In this document: piece after piece, positions 1-8,964 of the stretch | Layout of the letters: each line of letters begins with the position of its first letter | How positions within the stretch are numbered: the stretch's first letter is position 1 | NCBI RefSeq assembly: GCF_014698995.1 | Contig: NZ_JACWZZ010000002.1 | Span: 1,116,001-1,180,000 of the forward strand | Reading direction: 5' to 3' | DNA from: Hymenobacter duratus | GTDB taxonomy: Bacteria > Bacteroidota > Bacteroidia > Cytophagales > Hymenobacteraceae | Length of the DNA: 64,000 nucleotides | The notes under the pieces: model-generated | What the model was told of the DNA's origin: nothing | The model's database searches: none | Seen by the model: the letters and a program-made list of their open reading frames with translations, nothing else | Position numbers and translations under genes: made by a program

Positions 1-708
1 CTTGAAAACTACCACCGCGGCCCCGCCCAGCTCACCCCCACCCCGGCGGCCAAGGACTTCGCGGAGCAACCCATGAACCAGCGCAAGGTCTATTGGGTGG
101 ACTACAACATGGTGCAGGCCGAAATCCTGTTCCTGACCAAAGGCACCATCTACGACAAAGCCCTGGTGCCGACCACCAGCCTCTACAACGAATACTTCGG
201 CGGCAGCATGGGCAGCATCGTGTTTCAGGAATTGCGCGAGTCGAAGGCGCTGGCTTACTCGGCTTTGTCGCGTTACGTCAACCCTGACAAGATGGGCCGC
301 AGCGCCTACAACATGAGTTCCATCGGCACACAGGCCGACAAGCTGCCCGAGGCCATGGCCGGCATGAACACCCTGCTCAACGACATGCCCGTGGCCGAAG
401 CCAACCTGCAAATCGCCAAGAACGCCATCCGCAACAGCATCGCCACGGAGCGCATCACCAAGGCCGACATCCTGCTCAGCTACGAGCGCGCCCGCCGCCT
501 CGGCCTCGACTACGACCTGCGCCGCGACGTGTATGAGCAAACGCCCAACATGAGCTTCCAGGACCTGCAGAAGTTTCAGCAGGCCCGCGTGAAAGGCCAG
601 AACCAGACCATTCTGGTGATTGGCTCCAAAGACCGCCTCAATTTCAAGGAGTTGGCCAAGTACGGCCAGGTCCAGCAACTCACCCTGAAAGAAATTTTCG
701 GGTATTGA
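1..708 (+). CDS. M16 family metallopeptidase, C-terminal part (5' end outside window)
   Basis: The frame is open from base 1 to a TGA at 706-708, giving the last 235 residues of a larger protein. The segment with YFGGSMGSIVFQELRES followed by KALAYSA is typical of the C-terminal (non-catalytic) half of M16 zinc peptidases, where a conserved Arg and Tyr help bind substrate. The HxxEH zinc motif of the family is not in this part and would lie upstream of the window. Bacteroidota M16 proteins of this type are usually exported, but the signal peptide cannot be seen here. Family assignment is fairly sure; substrate unknown. Confidence 0.85.
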   Translation, partial: LENYHRGPAQLTPTPAAKDFAEQPMNQRKVYWVDYNMVQAEILFLTKGTIYDKALVPTTSLYNEYFGGSMGSIVFQELRESKALAYSALSRYVNPDKMGRSAYNMSSIGTQADKLPEAMAGMNTLLNDMPVAEANLQIAKNAIRNSIATERITKADILLSYERARRLGLDYDLRRDVYEQTPNMSFQDLQKFQQARVKGQNQTILVIGSKDRLNFKELAKYGQVQQLTLKEIFGY

Positions 709-734
709 CCGACTTCACGCCCCGACCCTCCGTC

Positions 735-844
735 GCCTCACCCCCTGGCCCCCTCTCCTCTAGAGAGGGGGAACTAGCTCTAAAAAAGGATTAGAAAGCT
801 AGACCTAGAGCCCCTCTCCCCTTGGAGAGGGGTTGGGGTGAGGC
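735..844. repeat. Intergenic inverted repeat (REP-like)
   Basis: The left arm 735-758 (GCCTCACCCCCTGG then CCCCCTCTCC) and the right arm 825-844 (GGAGAGGGGTTGGGGTGAGGC region) are near-perfect reverse complements, and each arm also contains its own short CCCTCTC/GAGAGGG hairpin. It fills the gap between the M16 gene and icd. The look is that of a dispersed intergenic palindromic element, which would also serve as a terminator for the M16 gene. That it is multi-copy is inferred, not seen in this window. Confidence 0.6.
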
Positions 845-912
845 AACTAGAGCTAGGAGTGAAGTCGCCCTTCGCAACTACTAAAAACATACAGTCCAAA
901 GTACCTTCAACA

Positions 913-2178
<1,266 letters not shown>

Positions 2179-2206
2179 TAGCTTGGCCGTAGCCAATTAA
2201 CCATTG

Positions 2207-2247
2207 AAACCCCCCGCGTTAGCTGTCAGGCTTGCGCGGGGGTTTTA
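2207..2247 (+). terminator. Rho-independent terminator after icd
   Basis: Stem AAACCCCCGCG (2207-2218, one extra C) pairs with CGCGGGGGTTT (2235-2245), 16-base loop, followed by a short T run. It lies 29 bases after the icd stop. Confidence 0.8.
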
Positions 2248-2269
2248 AAATAGACCATCTTATAAATCA

Positions 2270-2707
2270 ATGGCACTGGATAAAGCAGACTGGCATTACG
2301 GGGGTGATTTCCCAGAAGAACTTCCTGATGAAAATGGGGCGACTCATATCGGAATGTTTATAGCTTGGATAATCCAGCAAGAGCTAGAAGGTGAAGTTCA
2401 TCACGAAGATGAAGACGGAAAACAGGCGCTTGAGGCTGTTCGGCAACGCACCATGACAGGCCGCGATTTTTTGCAAACTCAGTGTGATGAGAAATTTTGG
2501 GCCGAGGATTTGAATGATGAAGGCCTTGCATTCGCTCATTATTATTATAGTGACGAAGAAGGTGGACTTGGCTCCTATTACGAAGACTATGAGCAGACAC
2601 TAGCAGCGGACTTGCCGACCATATACCATGTAGAGGATACATGGAACAATTATGACCGCCTGAAACCAGTGATTGATCAGCGGTTCGCGGAGTGGAAATC
2701 TGTATAG
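2270..2707 (+). CDS. DUF7832-like acidic hypothetical protein
   Basis: 145 residues, strongly acidic, cytoplasmic (no signal peptide or membrane segment). The N-terminus MALDKADWHYGGDFPEELP and the block ENGATHIGMFIAWIIQ resemble a family I know as DUF7832, often found near toxin-immunity or polymorphic-toxin genes; I cannot confirm with a search. Aromatic-rich stretches (FAHYYYSDEEGG, YYEDYEQTL) are typical of small immunity-like folds. Base composition is more AT-rich than icd, suggesting it is accessory. Function unknown. Confidence 0.6.
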   Translation: MALDKADWHYGGDFPEELPDENGATHIGMFIAWIIQQELEGEVHHEDEDGKQALEAVRQRTMTGRDFLQTQCDEKFWAEDLNDEGLAFAHYYYSDEEGGLGSYYEDYEQTLAADLPTIYHVEDTWNNYDRLKPVIDQRFAEWKSV

Positions 2708-2719
2708 CTGAACGCCTAA

Positions 2720-2773
2720 TCCCCTCTGGCGCGAGTTTAGCGCAGCGTAACTCGTGACCAGCCCATCAGGGGG
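2720..2773. repeat. Intergenic inverted repeat
   Basis: Imperfect palindrome: CCCCTCTGG and GCGAGTT on the left match AACTCG, CCAG and CAGGGG on the right around 2742. Smaller palindromes follow at about 2772-2807 (GGAGGCTGCGCCTCC and GCCGCAATGCGGC). Probably a dispersed intergenic element; multi-copy status is not testable here. Confidence 0.4.
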
Positions 2774-2839
2774 AGGCTGCGCCTCCACTGCCGCAATGCG
2801 GCAAGCTGGCCTCATGCCCAGACTTCCGTATCTTACAGC

Positions 2840-3130
2840 ATGCAAACCCGCCAGCAGCTTGAAGCCATTCTCCGCGACCTGAAGCCTCTGTTGGCTTCCC
2901 GGTTTCGGGTGCGCAGCTTGGGCTACTTCGGTTCCTTTGCCACCGACACGGCCGGCCCGTACAGCGACGTAGATATTCTGGCCGAATTCGTGGAGCCGCC
3001 GGGCTGGGAGTTTTTCGAGCTGGAAGAGTTGCTGGAAAATGCCCTGCGCCGCAAAGTAGACCTCGTCACGCCCGACGCCCTGAAGCGGCAGCTGCGGGAC
3101 AGCATTCTGGCGCAGGTGCGCTACGTCTGA
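2840..3130 (+). CDS. mntA: MntA-type nucleotidyltransferase (antitoxin)
   Basis: 96 residues, a minimal nucleotidyltransferase. The catalytic motif is GSFATDTAGPYSDVDIL (about residues 31-47), matching GS-x9-10-DxD, with a further Asp in KVDLV. In HEPN/MNT toxin-antitoxin systems such proteins neutralise the HepT RNase by adding nucleotides to a Tyr near its active site. The stop codon overlaps the start of the next gene (TGATG at 3128-3132), so the two are translationally coupled as in known MntA-HepT pairs. The antitoxin looks intact while its partner is broken. Confidence 0.88.
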   Translation: MQTRQQLEAILRDLKPLLASRFRVRSLGYFGSFATDTAGPYSDVDILAEFVEPPGWEFFELEELLENALRRKVDLVTPDALKRQLRDSILAQVRYV

Positions 3131-3483
3131 TGGCTACTCCCCGCTCCTATCTGCTATACCTGGAGGAGGATATGCAGGAAGCCATGGAACGCATAGCCCG
3201 CTACTGCGCCGGGTTGGATTTCGAACAATTCCGCGTTAACGAGCTGGTTGTGGATGCCGTGGTGCGCAACATCGAAGTCATTGGGGAAGCTGCCAAGAAA
3301 GTACCAGCACACGTGCAGTAGGCCTATCCGCAGGTGCCCTGGTCGCAGATGTACCGGATGCGTAACCGCATTTCTCACGAATACTTTGGCCTTGACCATG
3401 CCATTATCTGGCGCGTTGCTACCCAGCACCTGCCCGCCAACTACCAGGATGTGCTAACGATTATTGCAAGCGAGAAGCCGTAA
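3130..3483 (+). pseudogene. hepT: HepT-like HEPN ribonuclease (toxin) with in-frame amber stop
   Basis: The frame reads 63 residues of a HepT/DUF86 protein, hits TAG at 3319-3321, then continues in the same frame for 53 more codons to TAA at 3481-3483. The part after the stop holds the family's hallmark: YPQVPWSQMYRMRNRISHEYFG, with the HEPN R-x4-H-x-Y signature. Total length 117 codons is normal for the family. So a single base change removes the catalytic motif and probably the dimer interface. Unless the stop is read through or is a sequencing error, the toxin is dead. Confidence 0.85.
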
Positions 3484-3517
3484 TCTGAAAGCAGCCTACC
3501 TACCCCAGCGCAAACAA

Positions 3518-3546
3518 AAACAGGGCCCCCACCGGGTGCCCTGTTT
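3518..3546. terminator. Terminator-like hairpin between convergent genes
   Basis: AAACAGGGC (3518-3526) pairs with GCCCTGTTT (3538-3546), with A and T runs outside, so it can work in both directions between the rightward hepT remnant and the leftward gene at 3569-4276. Confidence 0.65.
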
Positions 3547-3568
3547 CATTTCCAGTAAGCCGAAACGC

Positions 3569-4276
3569 CTACTGCGCCGTGCCGGCTTTCCGTTCGCGGC
3601 GCACGCGCTTCAGCAGCTGCTGGAAGGTGTAGTCCTCGGCCTTGGCTTTGTCGGAGCGGGCGTAGAGGGCCTTGCCATCGTTGAAAAGGTGCGCCATTTC
3701 GGCGTAGAGGGCGTTGAGCACCGTCATGTTTTCCTCCGTGTTAATCTTCTGGCTGCTCATCTGGCTGCCCTGGCTGGTGGTATCCGCCACCAGCGCTTCG
3801 TAGAGGTCCTGCAGCTTTTGGGTGTCGTCGGGTTTCTGGCCTTTGGCCGCCAGCGCCGCCTTGTTAGCCTCCAGGTTCTGGAGCAGCGTTTTGAGGGACG
3901 CTTCCAGGCCCGAGTGGTCGTCGTGGTTCCGGGCGCGGCGGGCCTGCTCAATGCCAAACCGGTCGGCGGGCACCGTGAGCGGGGTAGCGCGCCGCACGCG
4001 GGCCGCCAGGAAATCCAGCGCCTGGGGCAGCCCCTTGTACACGGCCTCAATGCGCTCCGTGAACACCATGCGCTTGGCAATCTGCACCGAGGTAGCCTCC
4101 AGCGCATCGGCCGCCGCTACGTGGGCATCATAGTCTTTGAGGAAAGCGGCGGTATAGTCCTCGGGCAATAGCTCCTGAAAGTCGGCTTGGTCGCGCAGGT
4201 AGCTCGCGCGCAGCAGCCGTGCCAGCGGCACCAGCTCATCCAGTCGGCACTTAAAATCGGGTTTAATTCGGTCCAT
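3569..4276 (-). CDS. Uncharacterised helical protein, family A/B member 1 (21-bp array upstream)
   Basis: 235 residues, no signal peptide or membrane segment, rich in Ala, Leu, Lys, Glu; predicted by eye to be a bundle of long helices. I do not recognise a named family. The C-terminal half aligns by eye with the protein encoded at 37750-38445: both have G-x-x-P-[DE], then L-x-D, then an Ala-rich helix, and a final Y-x-x-x-x-LLKRVR / YQRIQAAR helix. Both genes are preceded on their own strand by a tandem 21-bp array about 105-125 bases upstream. Start ATG at 4276. No neighbours in an operon. Confidence 0.7.
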   Translation of the reverse strand: MDRIKPDFKCRLDELVPLARLLRASYLRDQADFQELLPEDYTAAFLKDYDAHVAAADALEATSVQIAKRMVFTERIEAVYKGLPQALDFLAARVRRATPLTVPADRFGIEQARRARNHDDHSGLEASLKTLLQNLEANKAALAAKGQKPDDTQKLQDLYEALVADTTSQGSQMSSQKINTEENMTVLNALYAEMAHLFNDGKALYARSDKAKAEDYTFQQLLKRVRRERKAGTAQ

Positions 4277-4380
4277 ATAAGGAAAAATTGAAGTGAAATA
4301 GATGCGCGTAATGTAGCAAGTTTCGCGTCACGTATAGCACGCACCATCCCCGTTTTCGCACCCGATTTTCTTCCTCCTTT

Positions 4381-4590
4381 CGACACGAGCGCCAGACCGT
4401 TCGACACGACTTCCACGTCGGTCGGAATGACCTCCGGGGCGGTTGACACGACTTCCGGGCCGGTCGACACGGTTTCCGGGCCGGTCGACACGGCTTCCAT
4501 AGCGGGCGACACGGTTTTCGGGCCGGTCGACACGACTTCCGGGGCGGTCGACACGACTTCCATACCGTTCGACACGGCTGCCGGCTGGCG
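4381..4590 (-). repeat. Tandem array of 21-bp units (10 copies)
   Basis: Ten consecutive 21-base units with no insertions or deletions start at 4381, 4402, 4423, 4444, 4465, 4486, 4507, 4528, 4549 and 4570; most begin CGACACG and carry CTTCC then GGGCCGGT. The last is degenerate. Because 21 is divisible by 3, several frames stay open; on the minus strand one frame reads the heptad V-V-S-T-G-P-E. The array lies about 105 bases upstream of the start at 4276. There are no spacers, so it is not CRISPR. The stretch 4277-4380 holds only the presumed leader. Role unknown. Confidence 0.85.
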
Positions 4591-4687
4591 CTTTGCCGGC
4601 CGCTAACTCCTGTTTTTTGTATCCCGAAGCCACAATATTCCGGCGAAGGGGCAGTTTACAGGCCCATTCTTTCTCTTTCCTATTTCT

Positions 4688-5014
4688 ATGTTTCGTATCC
4701 CTACCCTGCGGCGCGTGGCCCCGCTCCTGTCGGTGCTGGGCGTGGCTGCCGCCTGCTCCAAAGACGACGACCAGTCGGCCACCCCGGAAACCGGCACGTT
4801 TGAGAAAACCGTGCGGCTGCCCGCCGACTACTACCCGCCCACCGATGTAGCCGAGCTGACCGATGGCAGCGTGTTCGTGCTGCGCCAGGCCCGCCCGCAG
4901 GTAAACGGCTACGTCGCCAGCTTTACCACCACCCGCGACGGGAAGCGGCTGCTCTGCTCCGGCGAAGCCGGCAGGCTGGTGCTGCGCAAAACCAACGCCG
5001 ACCTCACCGACTAA
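4688..5014 (+). CDS. Small putative lipoprotein
   Basis: 108 residues. The N-terminus has basic residues, a hydrophobic stretch and a lipobox-like LGVAAAC ending at about residue 23, followed by SKDDD, so an exported lipoprotein of the outer or inner membrane is likely. The rest is short beta-rich sequence with no domain I recognise. It sits alone between the 21-bp array and a strong terminator. Confidence 0.6.
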   Translation: MFRIPTLRRVAPLLSVLGVAAACSKDDDQSATPETGTFEKTVRLPADYYPPTDVAELTDGSVFVLRQARPQVNGYVASFTTTRDGKRLLCSGEAGRLVLRKTNADLTD

Positions 5015-5044
5015 AAAACGCAAAACCTAACGGTTGCTGCCCAC

Positions 5045-5084
5045 ACAAAGGCCGTTCTGCTGAGCACAGCAGAACGGCCTTTGT
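5045..5084. terminator. Strong bidirectional terminator
   Basis: An 18-bp perfect stem (5045-5062 with 5067-5084; ACAAAGGCCGTTCTGCTG) with a 4-base loop, flanked by further CCAC/GTGG pairing. It separates the rightward lipoprotein gene from the leftward DinB gene. Confidence 0.8.
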
Positions 5085-5103
5085 CGTTGTGGGTCGCCCT
5101 CCG

Positions 5104-5661
5104 CTAGTGGATAGAAGGACTTGCGGCATCATACGTGGCCTGCCCCGCCTGCACCACCCGCGCCGTCACGAGCAGCTGGCCGGTGTGGCGCGTGGTGTGC
5201 TCGGCGGCATGCACCAGCAGCCCGATGACGGTGCTGGGCAGCGCCTGCCGCCCCACCGGCCGGAACTCGGTGAGGGTAGCTTCGGGCGTGGCGCGCAGCG
5301 CGGCCAGCAGCTGCTCCACAGCTTCCGAAAACTGCTGCACCAGCGCGACGGTGGTTTCGGGGGCGGTGGGGCCTTCTTTTTCGGCGGCGAGGAAGCGAAA
5401 CTGCTCGGCCGTGAGCGGCTGCTGGCGAGCGTAGGTCTGCATGCGGCTGAGCACGCCGGCCAGGTGGCGCAGATGAAACCCCACCGACGCCACCCCGGCC
5501 GGCCGCACCGGCAGCAGATGGTCGGGGAAGTCGTGGAGGGCGGCCTGCACTTCGGCGCGTGCCTGCAGCAGCGCGTGCGCCACGGGCTGCAGCAGCGGCG
5601 GCACCTCGGGCAGCGGGCCGCGCAGCCAGTATTCGGGTTGCGGAACGGAGGGCGTGGTCAT
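5104..5661 (-). CDS. DinB family protein
   Basis: 185 residues starting at ATG 5661 (MTTPSVPQPEYW); a longer in-frame reading to 5928 overlaps the divergent gene and is rejected. DinB proteins are four-helix bundles that bind a metal through three His. Candidate ligands are in GFHLRHLAGVLSRM (about 70-83) and HAAEHTTRHTGQL (about 155-167), the usual HxxxH pattern of the last helix. Bacteroidota DinB proteins are often thiol-dependent transferases or of unknown function. Divergent from the gene at 5782. Confidence 0.85.
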   Translation of the reverse strand: MTTPSVPQPEYWLRGPLPEVPPLLQPVAHALLQARAEVQAALHDFPDHLLPVRPAGVASVGFHLRHLAGVLSRMQTYARQQPLTAEQFRFLAAEKEGPTAPETTVALVQQFSEAVEQLLAALRATPEATLTEFRPVGRQALPSTVIGLLVHAAEHTTRHTGQLLVTARVVQAGQATYDAASPSIH

Positions 5662-5781
5662 GGGTAGTATAACTGCCGGGGCCGCCCGCAGGTTGGGCGC
5701 AGATGAGTTGGTGGGTATATTCACAAAAACCAATATCTTCCCAGTAGCAGTCTTATCCTTCCACCATTTCTCTTTCTTGCT

Positions 5782-6486
5782 ATGGCCCTCGACCTGCTTT
5801 CCGATGCCGTTGTAGATACCGTGTCGTTGCCGACTACCAATGCCCGGGTGCGGAGCAAAGCCCGCGGTATTGGTAGCTCCCACACCGTTACGGGCCTGGA
5901 AGTGCGCCTGTCGCGGGTGTTTATCCAAGACAACCGCACGCCCAAAGTCTGGCCCTTCCCCGGCTTCGCCGACGTGTACCTGCTGCTGGTCGTGTTCGAC
6001 GACCTCAACCCCGAGCCCCAGGCCCTGACGCTGTCAGGCTTTGCCCGCATTGATGACGGCGAAGACCTGCCCGTGGACAAAACCGCGTACCTCTGGAAGC
6101 AGCAGCAGGAAAACGAGCAGGCCCCGTCGCAGGTGCATGTGCTGCTATCGGTGCTTAAGAGCAAGAGAGGCCTGCGCGACACGGCCGCCGTGCTGGCCCA
6201 GGCCCGCGACTCCGACGACTACCGTGGCCTAGTGGGCGAGGTGGTAGGAGCCATTGTCGGCGCCCCGGCCCGCACCGCCGAAGTCATTTTGCAACTAGGA
6301 GCCGTGGTCGGTAATCTGCTGAAGGAAGTGGAAGACAAGCCGCTGTTCACGCAGGTCATCAGCTTCACCGACATCAACGGCGACTTCGACAACCTGGGCA
6401 AAACGCCGGTGGTGAAGATGAACAACTACGTGCAGACCACCCTCACGCTGGTCGTGCGCGACCCTTCCCGCGAGCCAGCCGTGTAA
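5782..6486 (+). CDS. Hypothetical protein
   Basis: 234 residues, no signal peptide. The first half looks beta-rich (SHTVTGLEVRLSRVFIQ, FADVYLLLVVFDDLNP), the middle helical (SVLKSKRGLRDTAAVLAQARD), with a hydrophobic Gly/Ala/Val segment around 150-180 that could be a helical hairpin, then beta strands to the end (MNNYVQTTLTLVVRD). I do not recognise the family. It is 15 bases from the next gene, so the two are likely co-transcribed. Confidence 0.65.
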   Translation: MALDLLSDAVVDTVSLPTTNARVRSKARGIGSSHTVTGLEVRLSRVFIQDNRTPKVWPFPGFADVYLLLVVFDDLNPEPQALTLSGFARIDDGEDLPVDKTAYLWKQQQENEQAPSQVHVLLSVLKSKRGLRDTAAVLAQARDSDDYRGLVGEVVGAIVGAPARTAEVILQLGAVVGNLLKEVEDKPLFTQVISFTDINGDFDNLGKTPVVKMNNYVQTTLTLVVRDPSREPAV

Positions 6487-6501
6487 GGCCCCCTTCTCCG
6501 C

Positions 6502-7047
6502 ATGAAGACGTTTTCGGAAGTATTGCTGGCCGCCCTCATCAGCGACGCGGTGGTGGCCCTGCTGCTGGGGCTGCTGCTGAAAAGCCGCACCGAGCGGATT
6601 GCCCACGAAATCAGGACCCAGTATGAGCAGCTGGCAACCACGTTCCGCTCGCGCTTCAGCTGGAAGGAAAAAGCCCTGGCCGAGCTGCTGGCGCCGCTGC
6701 ACATGCAGCTGAACCGCACCGAGCGGGCGTTCCGGCGCTATGCCGCTGGCAATCTGTACCTGGAGGCGCGCATCCTGAAAGAAGGCAACGAGGCCATCCG
6801 CAACCTGCTCATCGAGAAAGGCTACCTGATTCCGCTGGAGCTGCTGCCCGACGCCGACCGGCTGATAGAGCACTACGATATCTGGCTCGAAGAATTTGCC
6901 CGCGTGCGGGATGCCGCCCAGCCCGACCTGGCCACGCCGTTCGTGTTTGTGGGGCCGCAGGGCTACCCGTTTCCGCGCGCCGCCGCCGACCGGTTTCAGC
7001 AGCTCTACCAGCAGCTGTGGCGCGAGGTATATGGCCCTGCTTCCTGA
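6502..7047 (+). CDS. Hypothetical membrane-anchored protein
   Basis: 181 residues with one N-terminal transmembrane helix (VLLAALISDAVVALLLGLLL, about 7-26) followed by a basic, charged helical region (KSRTERIAHEIRTQYEQL) and a soluble domain on the cytoplasmic side. Not a recognised family. It probably forms a two-gene operon with the preceding gene (15-base gap); function unknown. Confidence 0.65.
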   Translation: MKTFSEVLLAALISDAVVALLLGLLLKSRTERIAHEIRTQYEQLATTFRSRFSWKEKALAELLAPLHMQLNRTERAFRRYAAGNLYLEARILKEGNEAIRNLLIEKGYLIPLELLPDADRLIEHYDIWLEEFARVRDAAQPDLATPFVFVGPQGYPFPRAAADRFQQLYQQLWREVYGPAS

Positions 7048-7089
7048 GCCCGGCTAGGTATTGACGGGCCCCGGTCTATCTTTAAGCCC

Positions 7090-8325
7090 ATGCTCCAGCC
7101 TTCTCAGCGCGGCGTGGCCCTGCCTGCTTCGCCCTACCGCAAACTCACGCCCTTCGCCGACGCCGCCCGCCAGCGGGGAATTATCGTTCACCCGCTCAAC
7201 ATCGGCCAGCCCGACATCGAAACGCCGCCGTCCATGCTGGCAGCCGTGCAGCGGGCCAGCATTCAGGTGCTCGAGTACAGCCCTACGGCCGGCTACCCCA
7301 GCTACCGCCGCAAGCTGGCCGACTACTACCAGCGCCTGGGCCTGGACGTCGTGTCCGATGACATCATCGTGACGACGGGCGGCAGCGAGGCCATTGCCTT
7401 TGCGCTGCTGGCCTGCCTGAATCCCGGCGACGAGTTTATCGTGCCAGAGCCGTTCTACGGGCCGTATTCGGCGTTTGCCGTGGCTACGGGCACGCACGTG
7501 GTACCCGTGACGGCACGGCTGGAAGACAACTTCGCCTTGCCGCCCCTCGCGGAGTTTGAGCGGAAGATTACGCCGCGCACTAAGGCCATTCTGATCTGCA
7601 GCCCCAACAACCCCACCGGCTACGTGTACAGCCGCGCGGAGCTGGAGCAGCTGAAGGAGCTATGCCTGCGCCACAACCTCTACCTGCTCTCCGACGAGGC
7701 GTACCGGGAGTTCTGCTACAACACCGAGTATACCAGCGCCCTGAACCTGCGCGGCGCCGACGACCATATCGTGCTGCTCGATACCATATCGAAGCGGTAT
7801 AGTGCGTGCGGGGCGCGCATCGGGGCCATTGTCACAAAAAACCCCGCCCTGCGCGACGTATTTTTCAAGCTGGCCCAGCTGCGCGTGAGCCCGCCGGGCC
7901 TGGGGCAGTTGCTGGCCGAAGCCGCCGCCGACCTGCCCGCTACCTACTTCGACCACACCAAAACCGAATACTTAGCACGCCGTGACCTGATGCTGCGCCG
8001 CCTGCGGGCCATGCCCGGCGTGCAGGTGCCCACTCCCAGCGGCGCGTTCTACGTCATTGCCCACCTGCCCGTGGATGATGCCGACCGGTTTGCGCAATGG
8101 CTCCTGGAGGAGTTCAGCTACCACGGCCAGACCCTGATGATTTCGCCGGCTTCCGGTTTCTACGCCACGCCCGGCCTGGGCCGCCAGCAGGTACGCCTGG
8201 CCTACGTTGTCAATCAGGACATCATCAGCAAGGCCATGGACTGCCTGGAAGCAGCGCTACAGCAATACCCGGGCCGCGAGGAGCAACAGCGTGTAGCCGC
8301 CGGGGTCCGGGAAGCGGCTGGCTGA
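7090..8325 (+). CDS. Pyridoxal-phosphate aminotransferase, class I/II (aspartate aminotransferase-like)
   Basis: 411 residues. Fold-type I signatures: GGSEAIAFALLA near residue 98 (PLP phosphate loop), SPNNPTGYVYS (Asn contacting the ring), SDEAYREFCY (Asp bound to the PLP nitrogen) and ISKRYSACGARIGAI, with the Schiff-base Lys in SKRYS. This matches the AspC/AraT-like subgroup that uses 2-oxoglutarate as amino acceptor; the exact substrate cannot be told. A TATCTTTA sequence just upstream of the ATG may be its -7 box. Confidence 0.9.
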   Translation: MLQPSQRGVALPASPYRKLTPFADAARQRGIIVHPLNIGQPDIETPPSMLAAVQRASIQVLEYSPTAGYPSYRRKLADYYQRLGLDVVSDDIIVTTGGSEAIAFALLACLNPGDEFIVPEPFYGPYSAFAVATGTHVVPVTARLEDNFALPPLAEFERKITPRTKAILICSPNNPTGYVYSRAELEQLKELCLRHNLYLLSDEAYREFCYNTEYTSALNLRGADDHIVLLDTISKRYSACGARIGAIVTKNPALRDVFFKLAQLRVSPPGLGQLLAEAAADLPATYFDHTKTEYLARRDLMLRRLRAMPGVQVPTPSGAFYVIAHLPVDDADRFAQWLLEEFSYHGQTLMISPASGFYATPGLGRQQVRLAYVVNQDIISKAMDCLEAALQQYPGREEQQRVAAGVREAAG

Positions 8326-8413
8326 TTCGCTTGGGTACACCGTTTAGCTCCGTAGTGCCGCCGCGAGCAGGCTTTGTATACCTTCTGGGCTGATTCTTGC
8401 GTTCTGCTTCCTG

Positions 8414-8905
8414 ATGAAACGTTTGCTGCCTCTTTTGCTCCTGCCACTGCTCGGTATTGTACCGGCCAGGGCGCAGCCCACATTGCCCGAATCGGCGCGG
8501 CTGCTCACGCTGCGCATCAACGGGCAGGCCGTGGCCGCCGATACCATCAGTTCCCGCTTCTTCCTGGGCGAAGACCGGGCGCTGCGCCTCAACATCGTGC
8601 GCGCCGACGACCCGGACGGCGAAGGCCTGACCATCATCATCGACCGGTTCCCGATTCAGGCGCGCAGCTACAGCTTCCAGGAAATTCTGAGTGGCCGCAA
8701 CCGCGACGCGTCGTATCGTTTCGGCAAGGTATCAGCCTACTCCAAATCCTGCGGCCAGAACACCGGCAACGTTACTATTACGGGGGTAAATACTGTGCGG
8801 CACTGGCTGATGGGCACGTATTCGTGCCAGGTGTGCGAAGCCGGGCGGGGCGGGCGGCGCTTTACGCTGGAAGGCACCTTCCGGTACCCCGTGGAGAAGG
8901 AGTAA
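8414..8905 (+). CDS. Hypothetical secreted protein with cysteine pair
   Basis: 163 residues with a clear signal peptide (MKRLLPLLLLPLLG... ending ARAQ, about residue 21). The mature part is beta-rich and has Cys in YSKSCGQN and YSCQVCEAG, which could form disulfides in the periplasm. No family recognised. Followed 59 bases later by a serine hydrolase gene on the same strand. Confidence 0.65.
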   Translation: MKRLLPLLLLPLLGIVPARAQPTLPESARLLTLRINGQAVAADTISSRFFLGEDRALRLNIVRADDPDGEGLTIIIDRFPIQARSYSFQEILSGRNRDASYRFGKVSAYSKSCGQNTGNVTITGVNTVRHWLMGTYSCQVCEAGRGGRRFTLEGTFRYPVEKE

Positions 8906-8964
8906 GCAGTGGCGAAACTGCTGTACCTTCCGGGCAGATTCTGGTTTTCATTCGCTCCTGTTAC

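Noticed and set aside
4117..4575. Heptad-repeat protein (V-V-S-T-G-P-E) from the first 21-bp array
   Set aside because: A 21-base period keeps several frames open automatically; the frame runs into the helical gene in another phase. Kept as a DNA repeat.
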